Source: Verrucomicrobiota bacterium | GTDB taxonomy: Bacteria > Verrucomicrobiota > Verrucomicrobiia > Verrucomicrobiales > Akkermansiaceae | Length of the DNA stretch: 63,897 nt | Reading direction: 5' to 3' | Assembly (NCBI GenBank): GCA_030835305.1 | Contig: JAURPJ010000040.1 | Coordinates: 1 to 63,897, forward strand | In this document: positions 46,701 through 53,891 of the stretch, piece by piece | How the letters are laid out: each line of letters begins with the position of its first letter | How positions within the stretch are numbered: the first letter of the stretch is position 1 | Translations under genes and position numbers: made by a program | The notes under the pieces: model-generated | What the model was told of the DNA's origin: nothing | Database searches by the model: none | Seen by the model: the letters and a program-made list of their open reading frames with translations, nothing else

Positions 46701-47438
46701 AAATTCAATCTTGTGCGGGATCTCCTGGGGCGGACGCTCATTGACACTCTCAATCCGGTCATACCAGGCTGCAACCTCCCTTTCCCGCTCCCAATCGCTC
46801 ATACGACGTTGGACATCTTCAAGGTCCGTAACCGCATCCATGAAGTCGGGGTAGCGGAGATTCTTCTTATCGAAGGCGTAGGCCAAATAGTTCCAGAACT
46901 CCAGAATATCACCGGGAGGAACAGGCCACAGCTCGAGAGGCTCGTAGCTAGCAATCTCCCACCGGGGATTCAGGCGGACCATATCATGATCGTGAATCTC
47001 TCCCTCAATGACGTATCTCCGGTAACGCTTCTCGACCCGAAAAACAAAATCTGCCTCCTTGTCATCAAGCTCGCGATCGAGCTTCTCTTCGATGAGATCA
47101 ACAATCGGGGTGTCGTCAAATTCGTTGGGTGACTCCGGGAGATCCTCACCGCGGTGAAGGCGCTCAAGCATCGCTGCAAACATAACCGCCCCAGCGGTCT
47201 CCTCGTCCTCGGTCGAGCAACTGCCAAACCAACGGTTGCCCTGAAGCCTCAAGGTCGTGCGGTGCACACCCCCCTTTTCTTCAACCCTCCCCTGAATAAA
47301 AAGGTGGTTTCCAAAGATCTGTGTCACCGCCCCCTCTTCCTGTAGGTGCTCCCCGCGCTTCCGGGCAACTTCCGGGAAACTATTGAGAAAATTCAATGTC
47401 GCCCGGTCCGGATTCAGTGCCGTCATGTTACTAGCCAT
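43782..47438 (-). CDS. Large SNF2/Rad54-type helicase with lysine-rich tail
   Basis: I start at MASNMTALNPDRATLNFLNS (1218 residues). The ORF extends 14 codons further. The N-terminal ~110 residues resemble a SWIM-type module that has lost most cysteines (one in RWFGSCSTEDEE). The middle ~550 residues are the SNF2-associated region. The helicase core has the P-loop ILADDMGLGKTIQSI (near residue 725), LDEGQQIKNPDSK as motif II, and the C-terminal helicase lobe with KVLVFSQFVSMLDIIKTRLE, LKAGGAGLNLTSASYVILYD and QAIDRTHRIGQKNKV. The C-terminal ~45 residues repeat AKKATKK-like basic motifs similar to histone H1, suggesting DNA binding. Bacterial SNF2 proteins act in DNA remodelling or transcription recovery. 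The exact role here is unknown. Confidence 0.88.
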   Translation of the reverse strand: MASNMTALNPDRATLNFLNSFPEVARKRGEHLQEEGAVTQIFGNHLFIQGRVEEKGGVHRTTLRLQGNRWFGSCSTEDEETAGAVMFAAMLERLHRGEDLPESPNEFDDTPIVDLIEEKLDRELDDKEADFVFRVEKRYRRYVIEGEIHDHDMVRLNPRWEIASYEPLELWPVPPGDILEFWNYLAYAFDKKNLRYPDFMDAVTDLEDVQRRMSDWEREREVAAWYDRIESVNERPPQEIPHKIEFRLISTINEARVEAREEFQEEWVSLREKGEIERIVKLFDVSALRMDAASQILWEHFLRYSEKTGELYLDLENEDACCFMNLLFHQKELKGYMVNLDERPFRVVDEPLRWLCDDDPIDPNSFALQLVTQSGENVSHSVRLLPGRTELYQSDETVFPGPPRWLEDTEIMPRYSIPKVVIDSLEGVEFLRKVGATLPPSMKRRVTDLDLFPHLKMWVEQGLTAAETEHLVVDVKALEAKGRREEKLIKAGWDLIKQEPVKGKALLRFAREKLYPIPEILLQMGLTYDEKLEAFKGRITKQFPEKFAEWIEVMPESVELDIEAKLKTILSDPVTAAIRFEVVNQEIDWFDLRVVIDVDGVNLSKSQIRQLVAARGGYVRMDDGSWMRLEIKLDPDQRDAVTRLGLDPFDLSGETHRMHAMQLADPKAAEVFDPKAWKRIKDRARDIQIDIKPDVPKELNATLRPYQVEGYQFLAYLATNGFGGILADDMGLGKTIQSITYILWLRKHIAETKETKTKIGPALVVCPKSVLDVWATEAGKFAPGLEVKVLRTRDDLDIEEVNNVLDILVLNYAQLRVCGDQLNKIRWLTVILDEGQQIKNPDSKAAKCARELDAENRLVLTGTPIENRLMDMWSLMAFAMPGVLGTRAYFKRRFDKRKDPSSQNRLAARLRPFLLRRTKGQVAKDLPPRTEEEVFAGMEGIQEELYKVELKRIQQALLGLDSDEAVKKNSFAILQGLMRLRQICCHPGLIDPKWLKEESSKMNALFYLLDQLREEGHKVLVFSQFVSMLDIIKTRLEVESRPFNYLTGQTKDRKGEIEKFQTTKDASVFLLSLKAGGAGLNLTSASYVILYDPWWNPAVENQAIDRTHRIGQKNKVIAYRLLTRDSVEEKIRILQHQKTALVTNILGDEGFASNLGVDDLQFILSHGGGDDDEIPPPPPVKDADVKKVATKNKSAVQKVAKKATKKVAKKSAKKDSAK

Positions 47439-47640
47439 TGTCGTCTCGTTGATGCGTGAAAGAAAACCGCAGCCAAACACCCCGAAAAGGCCGTTAGCGA
47501 CGGCGAGGGATTCATTTTAAGGGCAAGTTGTAAAAATACGCAACAGAAAGCGTCATTGAATTCATCGCAGAAACACCCACTGCCTGAAAGAACCCTGATT
47601 TCATCACTGTTAGAACCCCGACGATTTCTCGATCTACTGT

Positions 47641-48942
47641 ATGAAAATGACTTCTCACAGCGCACTAATCGCCGTTTCGTGCCTGGTTGCCCTTGCGATC
47701 GGCGTTTTTATTGGACGGCAAAGCGCTCCGAAAGTCAGCTCCGCAGATGATCCTGAATTTTCAGACTCACCCGGGGCCTCGCTTGCGTCCCGCTCACCCG
47801 ACTCCCCTTCGAACGTCACCGGAGCCCGCAAATCAGGACGCCGCAAAGTCACCGCCGGAGCCACCTCAAACGACAAGGAAGCCATTCATCAGAGTATGAT
47901 CGAGCTCTCCGACGTCCTGAACGTTGGGAATCGCACCGAGCGCATCCGCCAAATGATTGGGTATATCGACCGTCTCGATGACAGTGAAATCGCAGACATC
48001 GTCCAAAATTTTCGCGAAGCCGGCTGGGTCGACTACAATCGGGGCGAATTTTCAATGCTTATTTCTGCGTGGATGGACCGCGATCCTTTCACCGCAATCG
48101 CCTTCCTCGATGAAAATGAGAGTGACGGCTGGATCCGCAAGACAGCAATCTCTGCCTGGGCTGCCGATAGCCCCAAGGATGCTGCCAAGGCCATTCAGGG
48201 GCTCGAAGACAGCGGCGAGGTCAATGACTGGGTGGTCGGCCTCATCGAAGGGATGGCTCGAAACGATCCCCAGGGCGCGCTTCTCGCTCTGAAGGACATC
48301 GAAGACGGAAACACCAAAAATCAAGCCATTCGCGAAATCCTGCCCGAAGTGGTCATTCGAGGAGCCGAATTTGCCGGCGAATGGATCGAGCAAATCCAGG
48401 AACCCAAGCTTCAACGGGAGACCGCAAAACACCTCGCCAGTTCCCTGGCACGCAGAGATCCGGAGTCAGCCTCCGATTGGATTAGTAACATGACAACCGT
48501 CGCCACCCGCCGCGATGCCTCCGAAGTGGTATCGGAAATTTACGCCCAACAAGATCTTGATGGCGCCAAATCGTGGGTCGAAAGCCTCCCACAGGACACC
48601 ATGACCGAAGCTGCCGAAGGAGTTGCCAAGCACCTCGCCCGCAAAGATCCGCTCGAAGCCGCCCTCTGGTTACTCGGTTTGGGAGACGATCCAGACCTCG
48701 ATGGCGCCCGTATGCGCTTCCTTCAGGAATCAGGCCGCCAGGACCCCCAAACCGCCCTCGAAAACGTCTCCACCCTTTCCCGACCCAACGACCAGGAACG
48801 CTACTATCGCGACATTCTCGGCCGCTGGCGCAAAACGGACCAAAACGCCGCCGTTGCTTGGGCCACTGAGAACTCGGAGTCACTCCCGGACAAGGTTCTG
48901 AGGGGAATTCTTCCAAAGCCTAAAAAGCCCAAAAAGAAGTAG
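47641..48942 (+). CDS. Exported repeat protein (DP/W repeats), copy 1
   Basis: This 433-residue protein has an N-terminal signal anchor (SALIAVSCLVALAIGVFIGR). The region from about 110 to 420 consists of helical repeats of about 33 residues built on 'DP..A..W': WMDRDPFTAIAFLDENES, WAADSPKDAAKAIQGLEDSG, ARNDPQGALLALKDIEDG, ARRDPESASDWISNM. The C-terminus is basic (KPKKPKKK). The architecture resembles TPR/Sel1-like solenoids that bind proteins. This group is abundant in Verrucomicrobia, but I know of no assigned function. A paralogue with the same order lies 640 nt downstream across the YlbF-like gene. The gene is divergent from the SNF2 helicase gene. Confidence 0.75.
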   Translation: MKMTSHSALIAVSCLVALAIGVFIGRQSAPKVSSADDPEFSDSPGASLASRSPDSPSNVTGARKSGRRKVTAGATSNDKEAIHQSMIELSDVLNVGNRTERIRQMIGYIDRLDDSEIADIVQNFREAGWVDYNRGEFSMLISAWMDRDPFTAIAFLDENESDGWIRKTAISAWAADSPKDAAKAIQGLEDSGEVNDWVVGLIEGMARNDPQGALLALKDIEDGNTKNQAIREILPEVVIRGAEFAGEWIEQIQEPKLQRETAKHLASSLARRDPESASDWISNMTTVATRRDASEVVSEIYAQQDLDGAKSWVESLPQDTMTEAAEGVAKHLARKDPLEAALWLLGLGDDPDLDGARMRFLQESGRQDPQTALENVSTLSRPNDQERYYRDILGRWRKTDQNAAVAWATENSESLPDKVLRGILPKPKKPKKK

Positions 48943-49026
48943 CCAAGAAGAAGAGAGATCATCACGACCACCCTTCCCAGTTTAAATAAGATAGATCCGA
49001 CAAACTGCCGGAAGGCTTTAGCAGCC

Positions 49027-49455
49027 TCATCCGCCACCTTCGCCACCCCCTCCTCCGCAGCAACCACCTCCGGTCGCCTGGGCAATATCCTCGGGAGTCG
49101 GAACGCGTCCAAGCTCCAAAGTCATCCCCACCATCCGGCTTACGCTCGACTGAAGAGTCTCAAGAGTTTGCTGGGCTTGCATGAAGTCGGACGCAACCGG
49201 GTTATTCAAAAGCTGCGTGCGGGCACTCTCGAATTCCGCGATTTCACTCTCAGACAGTTGCAGGCCGGCTTGCTGTTTCTGATTCAGAGCCTGGCCGCTC
49301 TCGTGCACGGACTGGTAGCTCAAACGAGCTTCGTCATCGCCGAGAAACGTCTCAACTTTTTCGAGAAGTTCACGGTAATCCGAGTCGCTGGCAATAGTTT
49401 CGCAAAGATCGCGGGTCTTCGCCATGACGGTTGAGTCGTCCTCTAAAAGGTTCAT
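49027..49455 (-). CDS. YlbF/YmcA-family protein with Cys-Gly tail
   Basis: This 142-residue helical protein has the Com_YlbF motif region: DYRELLEKVETFLGDDEARL, then YQSVHESGQALNQKQQAGLQ and LLNNPVASDFMQAQQTLETL. The last ~15 residues (GGGCCGGGGGEGGG) form a flexible tail with adjacent cysteines, which could bind a metal or iron-sulfur cluster. In Bacillus, YlbF, YmcA and YaaT form a complex that modulates RNase Y and binds [4Fe-4S] clusters. The same function here is inference. It is transcribed opposite to and between the two repeat-protein paralogues. Confidence 0.78.
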   Translation of the reverse strand: MNLLEDDSTVMAKTRDLCETIASDSDYRELLEKVETFLGDDEARLSYQSVHESGQALNQKQQAGLQLSESEIAEFESARTQLLNNPVASDFMQAQQTLETLQSSVSRMVGMTLELGRVPTPEDIAQATGGGCCGGGGGEGGG

Positions 49456-49583
49456 GGCCTCGACATACGCTTCACCGCCCCCTGCCGCAACCGCAGATTT
49501 ATGCTTTATTGAAACAAGATCGAATCAACGGATCCGAAAAAAAGTCAGGCCCGGCGCCGTTTAGAGGATAGTAGTTCAATATC

Positions 49584-50882
49584 ATGATTTCAAAAACCGG
49601 ACTTTTTGCGGCAGCTTGGGCAGTCAGCTGCGGGGCAGCCTTTCTCGTCGGACGAGGCTCTTCAGACTCTCCGGAGACGACCGGGAACCTTGATTCTCAG
49701 AAGAATCTCATCGCCCCCAGCTCAAGATCCGTCCCTCGTGGACAACAATCCGTCGTTCCCTCGAAGCCCTCCGGCAGGGTTGCCTCCATTACCACCGGAA
49801 GCTCAAGCAGCGGGCAAATTAAGGCTATTCGCGAAGAAGCCAAAGCCCTCAAAAACACGTCCGACCCAATCGCCCGGGCCGAAAAATTTCTCGAATTCGT
49901 CAAAAATCTTTCCCCTGATCAATATCTCGCCGCTGTCGATGCTTATCGTGAAGGCGGAATCGAAAACGAACAATTCGGCGAATACCGCATGCTCTTGTCT
50001 GCCTGGGCCCAGGTGGACCCACTACAGGCTCTCGACTATGCCAAGGAAAATACCGGGACCAACTTCGCCCGCCAAACGATCCTCTCAGCCTGGGCTAAAA
50101 ATGACACCGAAGGTGCCGTGGCGTGGGCTCGCGACAACTTCGATAGCGAAGCCAAGGGCGCTGACGCCAATCCATGGCTTGTTGGCGTCATCGAGGGGAT
50201 TTCATCGCTCGACCTCGGTCGCGCCACCCAGCTCCTCGAAGAACTCCCCTTTTCCCGGGGGCGAGGACAGGCACTCGATGCCGTCTTCGCCGAAGTAACC
50301 GCTTCCGGCCTTGAAAATGCGAAACGCTGGATCGTAAGCCTCACCGACGAGAAACTCAAATCTGGAGCGGCCGGCCGTCTCGCCGGTCAACTTGCCAAAG
50401 AAGATCCCCGCGCCGCCGCCGAATGGGCCACGTCAATGGGAGCGGAGATCCTAAAATCCTCCGCCGGAGAGATTGTCCAGCAGTGGGCCGATAACGATCT
50501 TCCCGCCGCTCTCAGCTGGATCGAAAGCCAGCCCGAGGAGATCGTTGCCTCCGCCGGCCCCAGCCTCGTTCGCGAAATGATTCAAAATGAAAACGTTGTA
50601 GCCGCCTCCGATTGGCTTGCCAACTACGAGGGGAATCCCGCATTTGATGATAGCGTCAAATCACTCGTGTGGCACTCTATCGGCGACGAACCAGCCCTCG
50701 CCGCCGATTGGATTATGAGACTCTCCACCGAAGACGATCAGCGAAACACCTTTCACCGCATGATCGGAAAATGGATGAGCAAGGACGAAGCCGAAGTCGT
50801 TGACTACGTGAACAACAATCCTGTTCCCGAGGGAATCAAGCAACGTGTCGAAATGACTTTGAGACGCAAAAATCAAAAGTAG
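49584..50882 (+). CDS. Exported repeat protein (DP/W repeats), copy 2
   Basis: This 432-residue protein is a paralogue of the one starting at 47641. It has an N-terminal signal anchor (GLFAAAWAVSCGAAFLVGRG) and the same helical repeats, for example WAQVDPLQALDYAKENTG, WAKNDTEGAVAWARDNFD, AKEDPRAAAEWATSMGAE and WADNDLPAALSWIESQPE. The Trp-Ala and Asp-Pro signature spacing is about 33 residues. Both copies begin with 'GRQS/GRGSS' immediately after the anchor, which supports duplication. msrA starts 9 nt downstream, so the two genes are probably co-transcribed. Function unknown. Confidence 0.75.
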   Translation: MISKTGLFAAAWAVSCGAAFLVGRGSSDSPETTGNLDSQKNLIAPSSRSVPRGQQSVVPSKPSGRVASITTGSSSSGQIKAIREEAKALKNTSDPIARAEKFLEFVKNLSPDQYLAAVDAYREGGIENEQFGEYRMLLSAWAQVDPLQALDYAKENTGTNFARQTILSAWAKNDTEGAVAWARDNFDSEAKGADANPWLVGVIEGISSLDLGRATQLLEELPFSRGRGQALDAVFAEVTASGLENAKRWIVSLTDEKLKSGAAGRLAGQLAKEDPRAAAEWATSMGAEILKSSAGEIVQQWADNDLPAALSWIESQPEEIVASAGPSLVREMIQNENVVAASDWLANYEGNPAFDDSVKSLVWHSIGDEPALAADWIMRLSTEDDQRNTFHRMIGKWMSKDEAEVVDYVNNNPVPEGIKQRVEMTLRRKNQK

Positions 50883-50891
50883 TATTTCACC

Positions 50892-51512
50892 ATGCAAACC
50901 CTATTTAAGATCGTCGCAATCCTAAGCACAGCACTGCTCCTCAATTCGTGCAAGACTGAGACAGTCGATGTGAAACCCGACGAGCCGACCGATCCCGACA
51001 AACATGAAACCATCACCCTTGGAGGAGGTTGTTACTGGTGTGTCGAAGCCGTCTTTCAACAGCTGGATGGAGTGATTTCAGCCACCTCGGGATTCATGGG
51101 TGGTCACATTCCCAAACCGACTTCCGACGATGTCTACTCAATGGCTTCGGGGCACGTCGAAGTGGTTCAGGTCGTGTTCGATCCACAAAAAATCTCCACC
51201 GAGGAAATCCTGAAATGGTTTTGGAAAGCCCACGATCCCACCGACCAACTCGGCCAGGGTGTCGACAAAGGCCCGATCTACATGAGCCACATCTTTGTTC
51301 ACTCGGAAGAGCAGCGGCAACTTGCGGAGGCGTCAAAAAAAGAGGCTCAGGCCGGTTTTGACAAGCCCATCGTCACCACCATCCGGGACGCCGAGACCTT
51401 CTACCCGGCGAAAGAAGAGCACCAGGACTACTACTTCCGCATGAAGGGTGAGAATCCCTACTGCCCGCAGCAAATCACTCCAAAGCTCAAGAAGTTGGGG
51501 CTCGATCACTAG
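50892..51512 (+). CDS. msrA: Peptide-methionine (S)-S-oxide reductase, lipoprotein form
   Basis: This enzyme reduces methionine-S-sulfoxide in oxidised proteins. The 206-residue product has a lipoprotein signal (STALLLNSCKTE, Cys near residue 19), so it acts in the envelope rather than in the cytoplasm. The catalytic motif GGGCYWCVEAVFQQLDGVIS is intact, with the nucleophilic Cys in GCYWC, and EHQDYYFRMKGENPYCPQQI near the C-terminus is typical. It follows the second repeat-protein gene by 9 nt. The periplasmic location suggests protection of exported proteins from oxidants. Confidence 0.93.
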   Translation: MQTLFKIVAILSTALLLNSCKTETVDVKPDEPTDPDKHETITLGGGCYWCVEAVFQQLDGVISATSGFMGGHIPKPTSDDVYSMASGHVEVVQVVFDPQKISTEEILKWFWKAHDPTDQLGQGVDKGPIYMSHIFVHSEEQRQLAEASKKEAQAGFDKPIVTTIRDAETFYPAKEEHQDYYFRMKGENPYCPQQITPKLKKLGLDH

Positions 51513-51717
51513 CAGGAGGCACCGGAACCTGCCGAAGTTCGTTGCAAAGCTCTTCCCCAGCGGAATCGGTGAAAAATTTTTTCTCCAAAAAAGTTGGAGT
51601 CTATACCCTTCACGCCGGTAGCCGATCCGGGCACAGAGATCGTTCATCGGGGTCTCCTCGATTTCGGAATTTGTGATCTTCCTCATTATTCCATTATCGC
51701 GCTAGACCCGAAGCAAA

Positions 51718-51747
51718 AGCGGATCGATCTCATCTAGGCGATCCGCT
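51718..51747 (-). terminator. Hairpin over the stop of the small membrane protein gene
   Basis: A perfect 9-bp stem (AGCGGATCG / CGATCCGCT, 12-nt loop) surrounds the stop codon of the minus-strand 76-residue ORF and is followed on that strand by TTTGCTTC. It probably terminates that gene and so supports the ORF being real. Confidence 0.6.
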
Positions 51748-51964
51748 CCCCAGCCTTCTCTTTCTGTGAGCGAATGAGCAAAACTGCGACACTCAAATAT
51801 CCAACACCCATAAACCAGTCCTGTTTATCGAAAACACAATAATCGATCGTGAGATAGATCAATACAGCCGCGAGAAGATATCCCCGGATGGGGCGAAACG
51901 GCTTCTCGTTTTCGATGCAGATCATTGTTTGGAGGAAGACTATGCTAGCCGGTATGGCGCTCAA
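51734..51964 (-). CDS. Small membrane protein (76 residues)
   Basis: The product has one or two hydrophobic segments (YLLAAVLIYLTIDYCVF and MGVGYLSVAVLLI) and a charged C-terminus (RSQKEKAGERIA). I do not recognise a family. The ORF is divergent from the PSD1-like gene with a 47-nt interval, and a terminator-like hairpin sits exactly on its stop codon. These two points raise it above background. No function can be proposed. Confidence 0.5.
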   Translation of the reverse strand: MSAIPASIVFLQTMICIENEKPFRPIRGYLLAAVLIYLTIDYCVFDKQDWFMGVGYLSVAVLLIRSQKEKAGERIA

Positions 51965-52011
51965 GGTAAAAGCGCGGCAGGATTGACCTCACCCGGGGAA
52001 TCCACTTATCT

Positions 52012-53889
52012 GTGCTTGTGCGTATCATTTCCGCCTTCATCCTCACTATTCTGCTAACGGGATGTCAGGATGAAGCCGAATCCAAGCCCCCTCCCGCGCC
52101 ACCGGCCAGGATCTCCTACTCACTCGAAGTGCGCCCCTGGTTCATCAAGAACTGTCTCGCTTGCCATGGAAATCTCCCGCTCCACGCTCCTGGAGATTGG
52201 GACCCGCTTCACGACCACCGGGACGACATCAAATTCGAGACCCCGGAATTCGTCAAACTCTGGGTCGAACAAGGTTCAATTATCGATCCCCATTGGTCCG
52301 GACTTCCCTTGCGGACCATCAAAGCCCGTTCGCTCGATGACCTGATCCAATCTCCCGGCCGCCTCCTGTGGGCCAAGCGAAAAAAAGTCCCTCCGATGTT
52401 CACCGCCCCAGTCGCAGATCTTCTCGCAGGTGATCTCATGGAAAACCATCGCCGCACAATTTCCACCGGCTACTTAAGAAAAGGCGATGACACCCCGGAG
52501 TGGCGAATTGAAAAGATCACCCGCGAATTCATGGGCGTGCGGGTTGGCTGCGCCAGGTGCCATGACCATCCGACAGAACAATGGTCAACCGCGCGGTATC
52601 AAGCTTTCAAGGAGCTTTTCACCACACCCTACGACCATGTTCCAAAGGCCCTGCCACCCCTCTACATTGAACGAAGCGAGAAGGACGTTCAACGCATCGC
52701 CGAACTGCAATCAGCGATCGCAGAAGCCCGCAATCCCATACCGGTCCAGGCCAAAGAGTTCGATCTCTGGAAGGAGTCTACCGGCAACACCCCACAACTT
52801 CCCGGCCTCCTCGCGGCCTACTCATTCGACGACCACCAACTGACTAATCTTGCTCCCATCGACCGCATTTCCGCAGACGGAAACCAGCTCATTTCAAAAA
52901 ACGGAGCCCATGGGCTTGGGATTTATTTCGATGGGAAGAACAAGCTCACTCTCAACGACGTGCCAATTGCCTCGGAGTTGGATCCCTTCACAATTTCAGC
53001 CTGGATACAGGCCGAAGAACAGGCTCTCGGTGACACTCCCATCCTCACCATCGGCAAGCGAGACCGCGGATTCGAACTCCGCATCCTCGAAGGCAGACTC
53101 CAAGCGCGCTGGATCAAGGTCTGGCCGCAATTCGCAATCGCCGTCACATCGAAGGCTCCTGTTCTCACCCCCGATCGTTGGGCGCATTTGGCGGTCACGT
53201 ATGATGGCAGTCGCCAAGCCCGGGGCCTCAAACTGTACCTAAACGGCCACGCCATCGACACCACCCAACCCGGGTCTTCACTCTTCCAGCAGATCCTAAC
53301 CGGTGATGCCGTATGGAATTTTGCAGGTGCGGGAATCACCCTCGACGAACTCCAGATTTATGGGACCCCCCTGACCCAAATCGGAATTCGACAACTCTTC
53401 GACGGCACCAGCCTAGCAAACGCGACCCCGGAGGAGCTTCGGATTTTTTTCCAAAGGCACTTCGCCAACGAGATCACTGCCAGGAATGCCCAACTTCGAA
53501 AACTGAACGAAGCGCTTCTCGAAATAGAAAACGGGCTGCCGGTCTATCTCGTTATGAGCGGCACTTCCAACTCGGATCCCCTCCGGGATTCCTCACTCCC
53601 AAAAGACCGCCTCGAGTTCGCCCGCGGACTCAACCAAGACCTCCTTGCTCGCTCCCTCGCAAACGAAGTCTGGAGACTGCACTTCGAATCGCCTCTCGCC
53701 CACGGTCTCGGGTTCAGCGACCTCCCGCCGCAGTACCCGGAACTCCTGGAGTGGCTCGCCTCTCAACTTAAGAGCTCAAACTTCGACCTCGTCAAACTTG
53801 GCGAAGTGATCACCGCGTCAAAAACATGGCTTAGAAAGTGGCCCCAACTTAATTACCAACCGGTGGACTGCCCCCGCCCCATCAAATAA
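52012..53889 (+). CDS. PSD1-like cytochrome c lipoprotein with LamG domain, short form
   Basis: This 625-residue lipoprotein starts at GTG (a second GTG lies 6 nt later) and has a lipobox in ILLTGCQDE. The N-terminal part has a cytochrome c motif CLACHG (near residue 47). It also has a DUF1549-like region with a CxxCH motif, VGCARCHDHPTEQWS (near 182). A LamG/concanavalin-type domain (about 270-470) has DGKNKLTLNDVPIASELDPF and TPDRWAHLAVTYDGS. The final ~100 residues correspond only to the beginning of DUF1553. Complete PSD1 proteins continue for some 250 more residues. These families are expanded in Planctomycetes and Verrucomicrobia and are linked to polysaccharide use, mechanism unknown. 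Confidence 0.82.
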   Translation: MLVRIISAFILTILLTGCQDEAESKPPPAPPARISYSLEVRPWFIKNCLACHGNLPLHAPGDWDPLHDHRDDIKFETPEFVKLWVEQGSIIDPHWSGLPLRTIKARSLDDLIQSPGRLLWAKRKKVPPMFTAPVADLLAGDLMENHRRTISTGYLRKGDDTPEWRIEKITREFMGVRVGCARCHDHPTEQWSTARYQAFKELFTTPYDHVPKALPPLYIERSEKDVQRIAELQSAIAEARNPIPVQAKEFDLWKESTGNTPQLPGLLAAYSFDDHQLTNLAPIDRISADGNQLISKNGAHGLGIYFDGKNKLTLNDVPIASELDPFTISAWIQAEEQALGDTPILTIGKRDRGFELRILEGRLQARWIKVWPQFAIAVTSKAPVLTPDRWAHLAVTYDGSRQARGLKLYLNGHAIDTTQPGSSLFQQILTGDAVWNFAGAGITLDELQIYGTPLTQIGIRQLFDGTSLANATPEELRIFFQRHFANEITARNAQLRKLNEALLEIENGLPVYLVMSGTSNSDPLRDSSLPKDRLEFARGLNQDLLARSLANEVWRLHFESPLAHGLGFSDLPPQYPELLEWLASQLKSSNFDLVKLGEVITASKTWLRKWPQLNYQPVDCPRPIK

Positions 53890-53891
53890 TC

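Noticed and set aside
51333-51686. 117-codon minus-strand frame overlapping msrA
   Set aside because: Most of it is antisense to msrA and the remainder shows no protein-like features.
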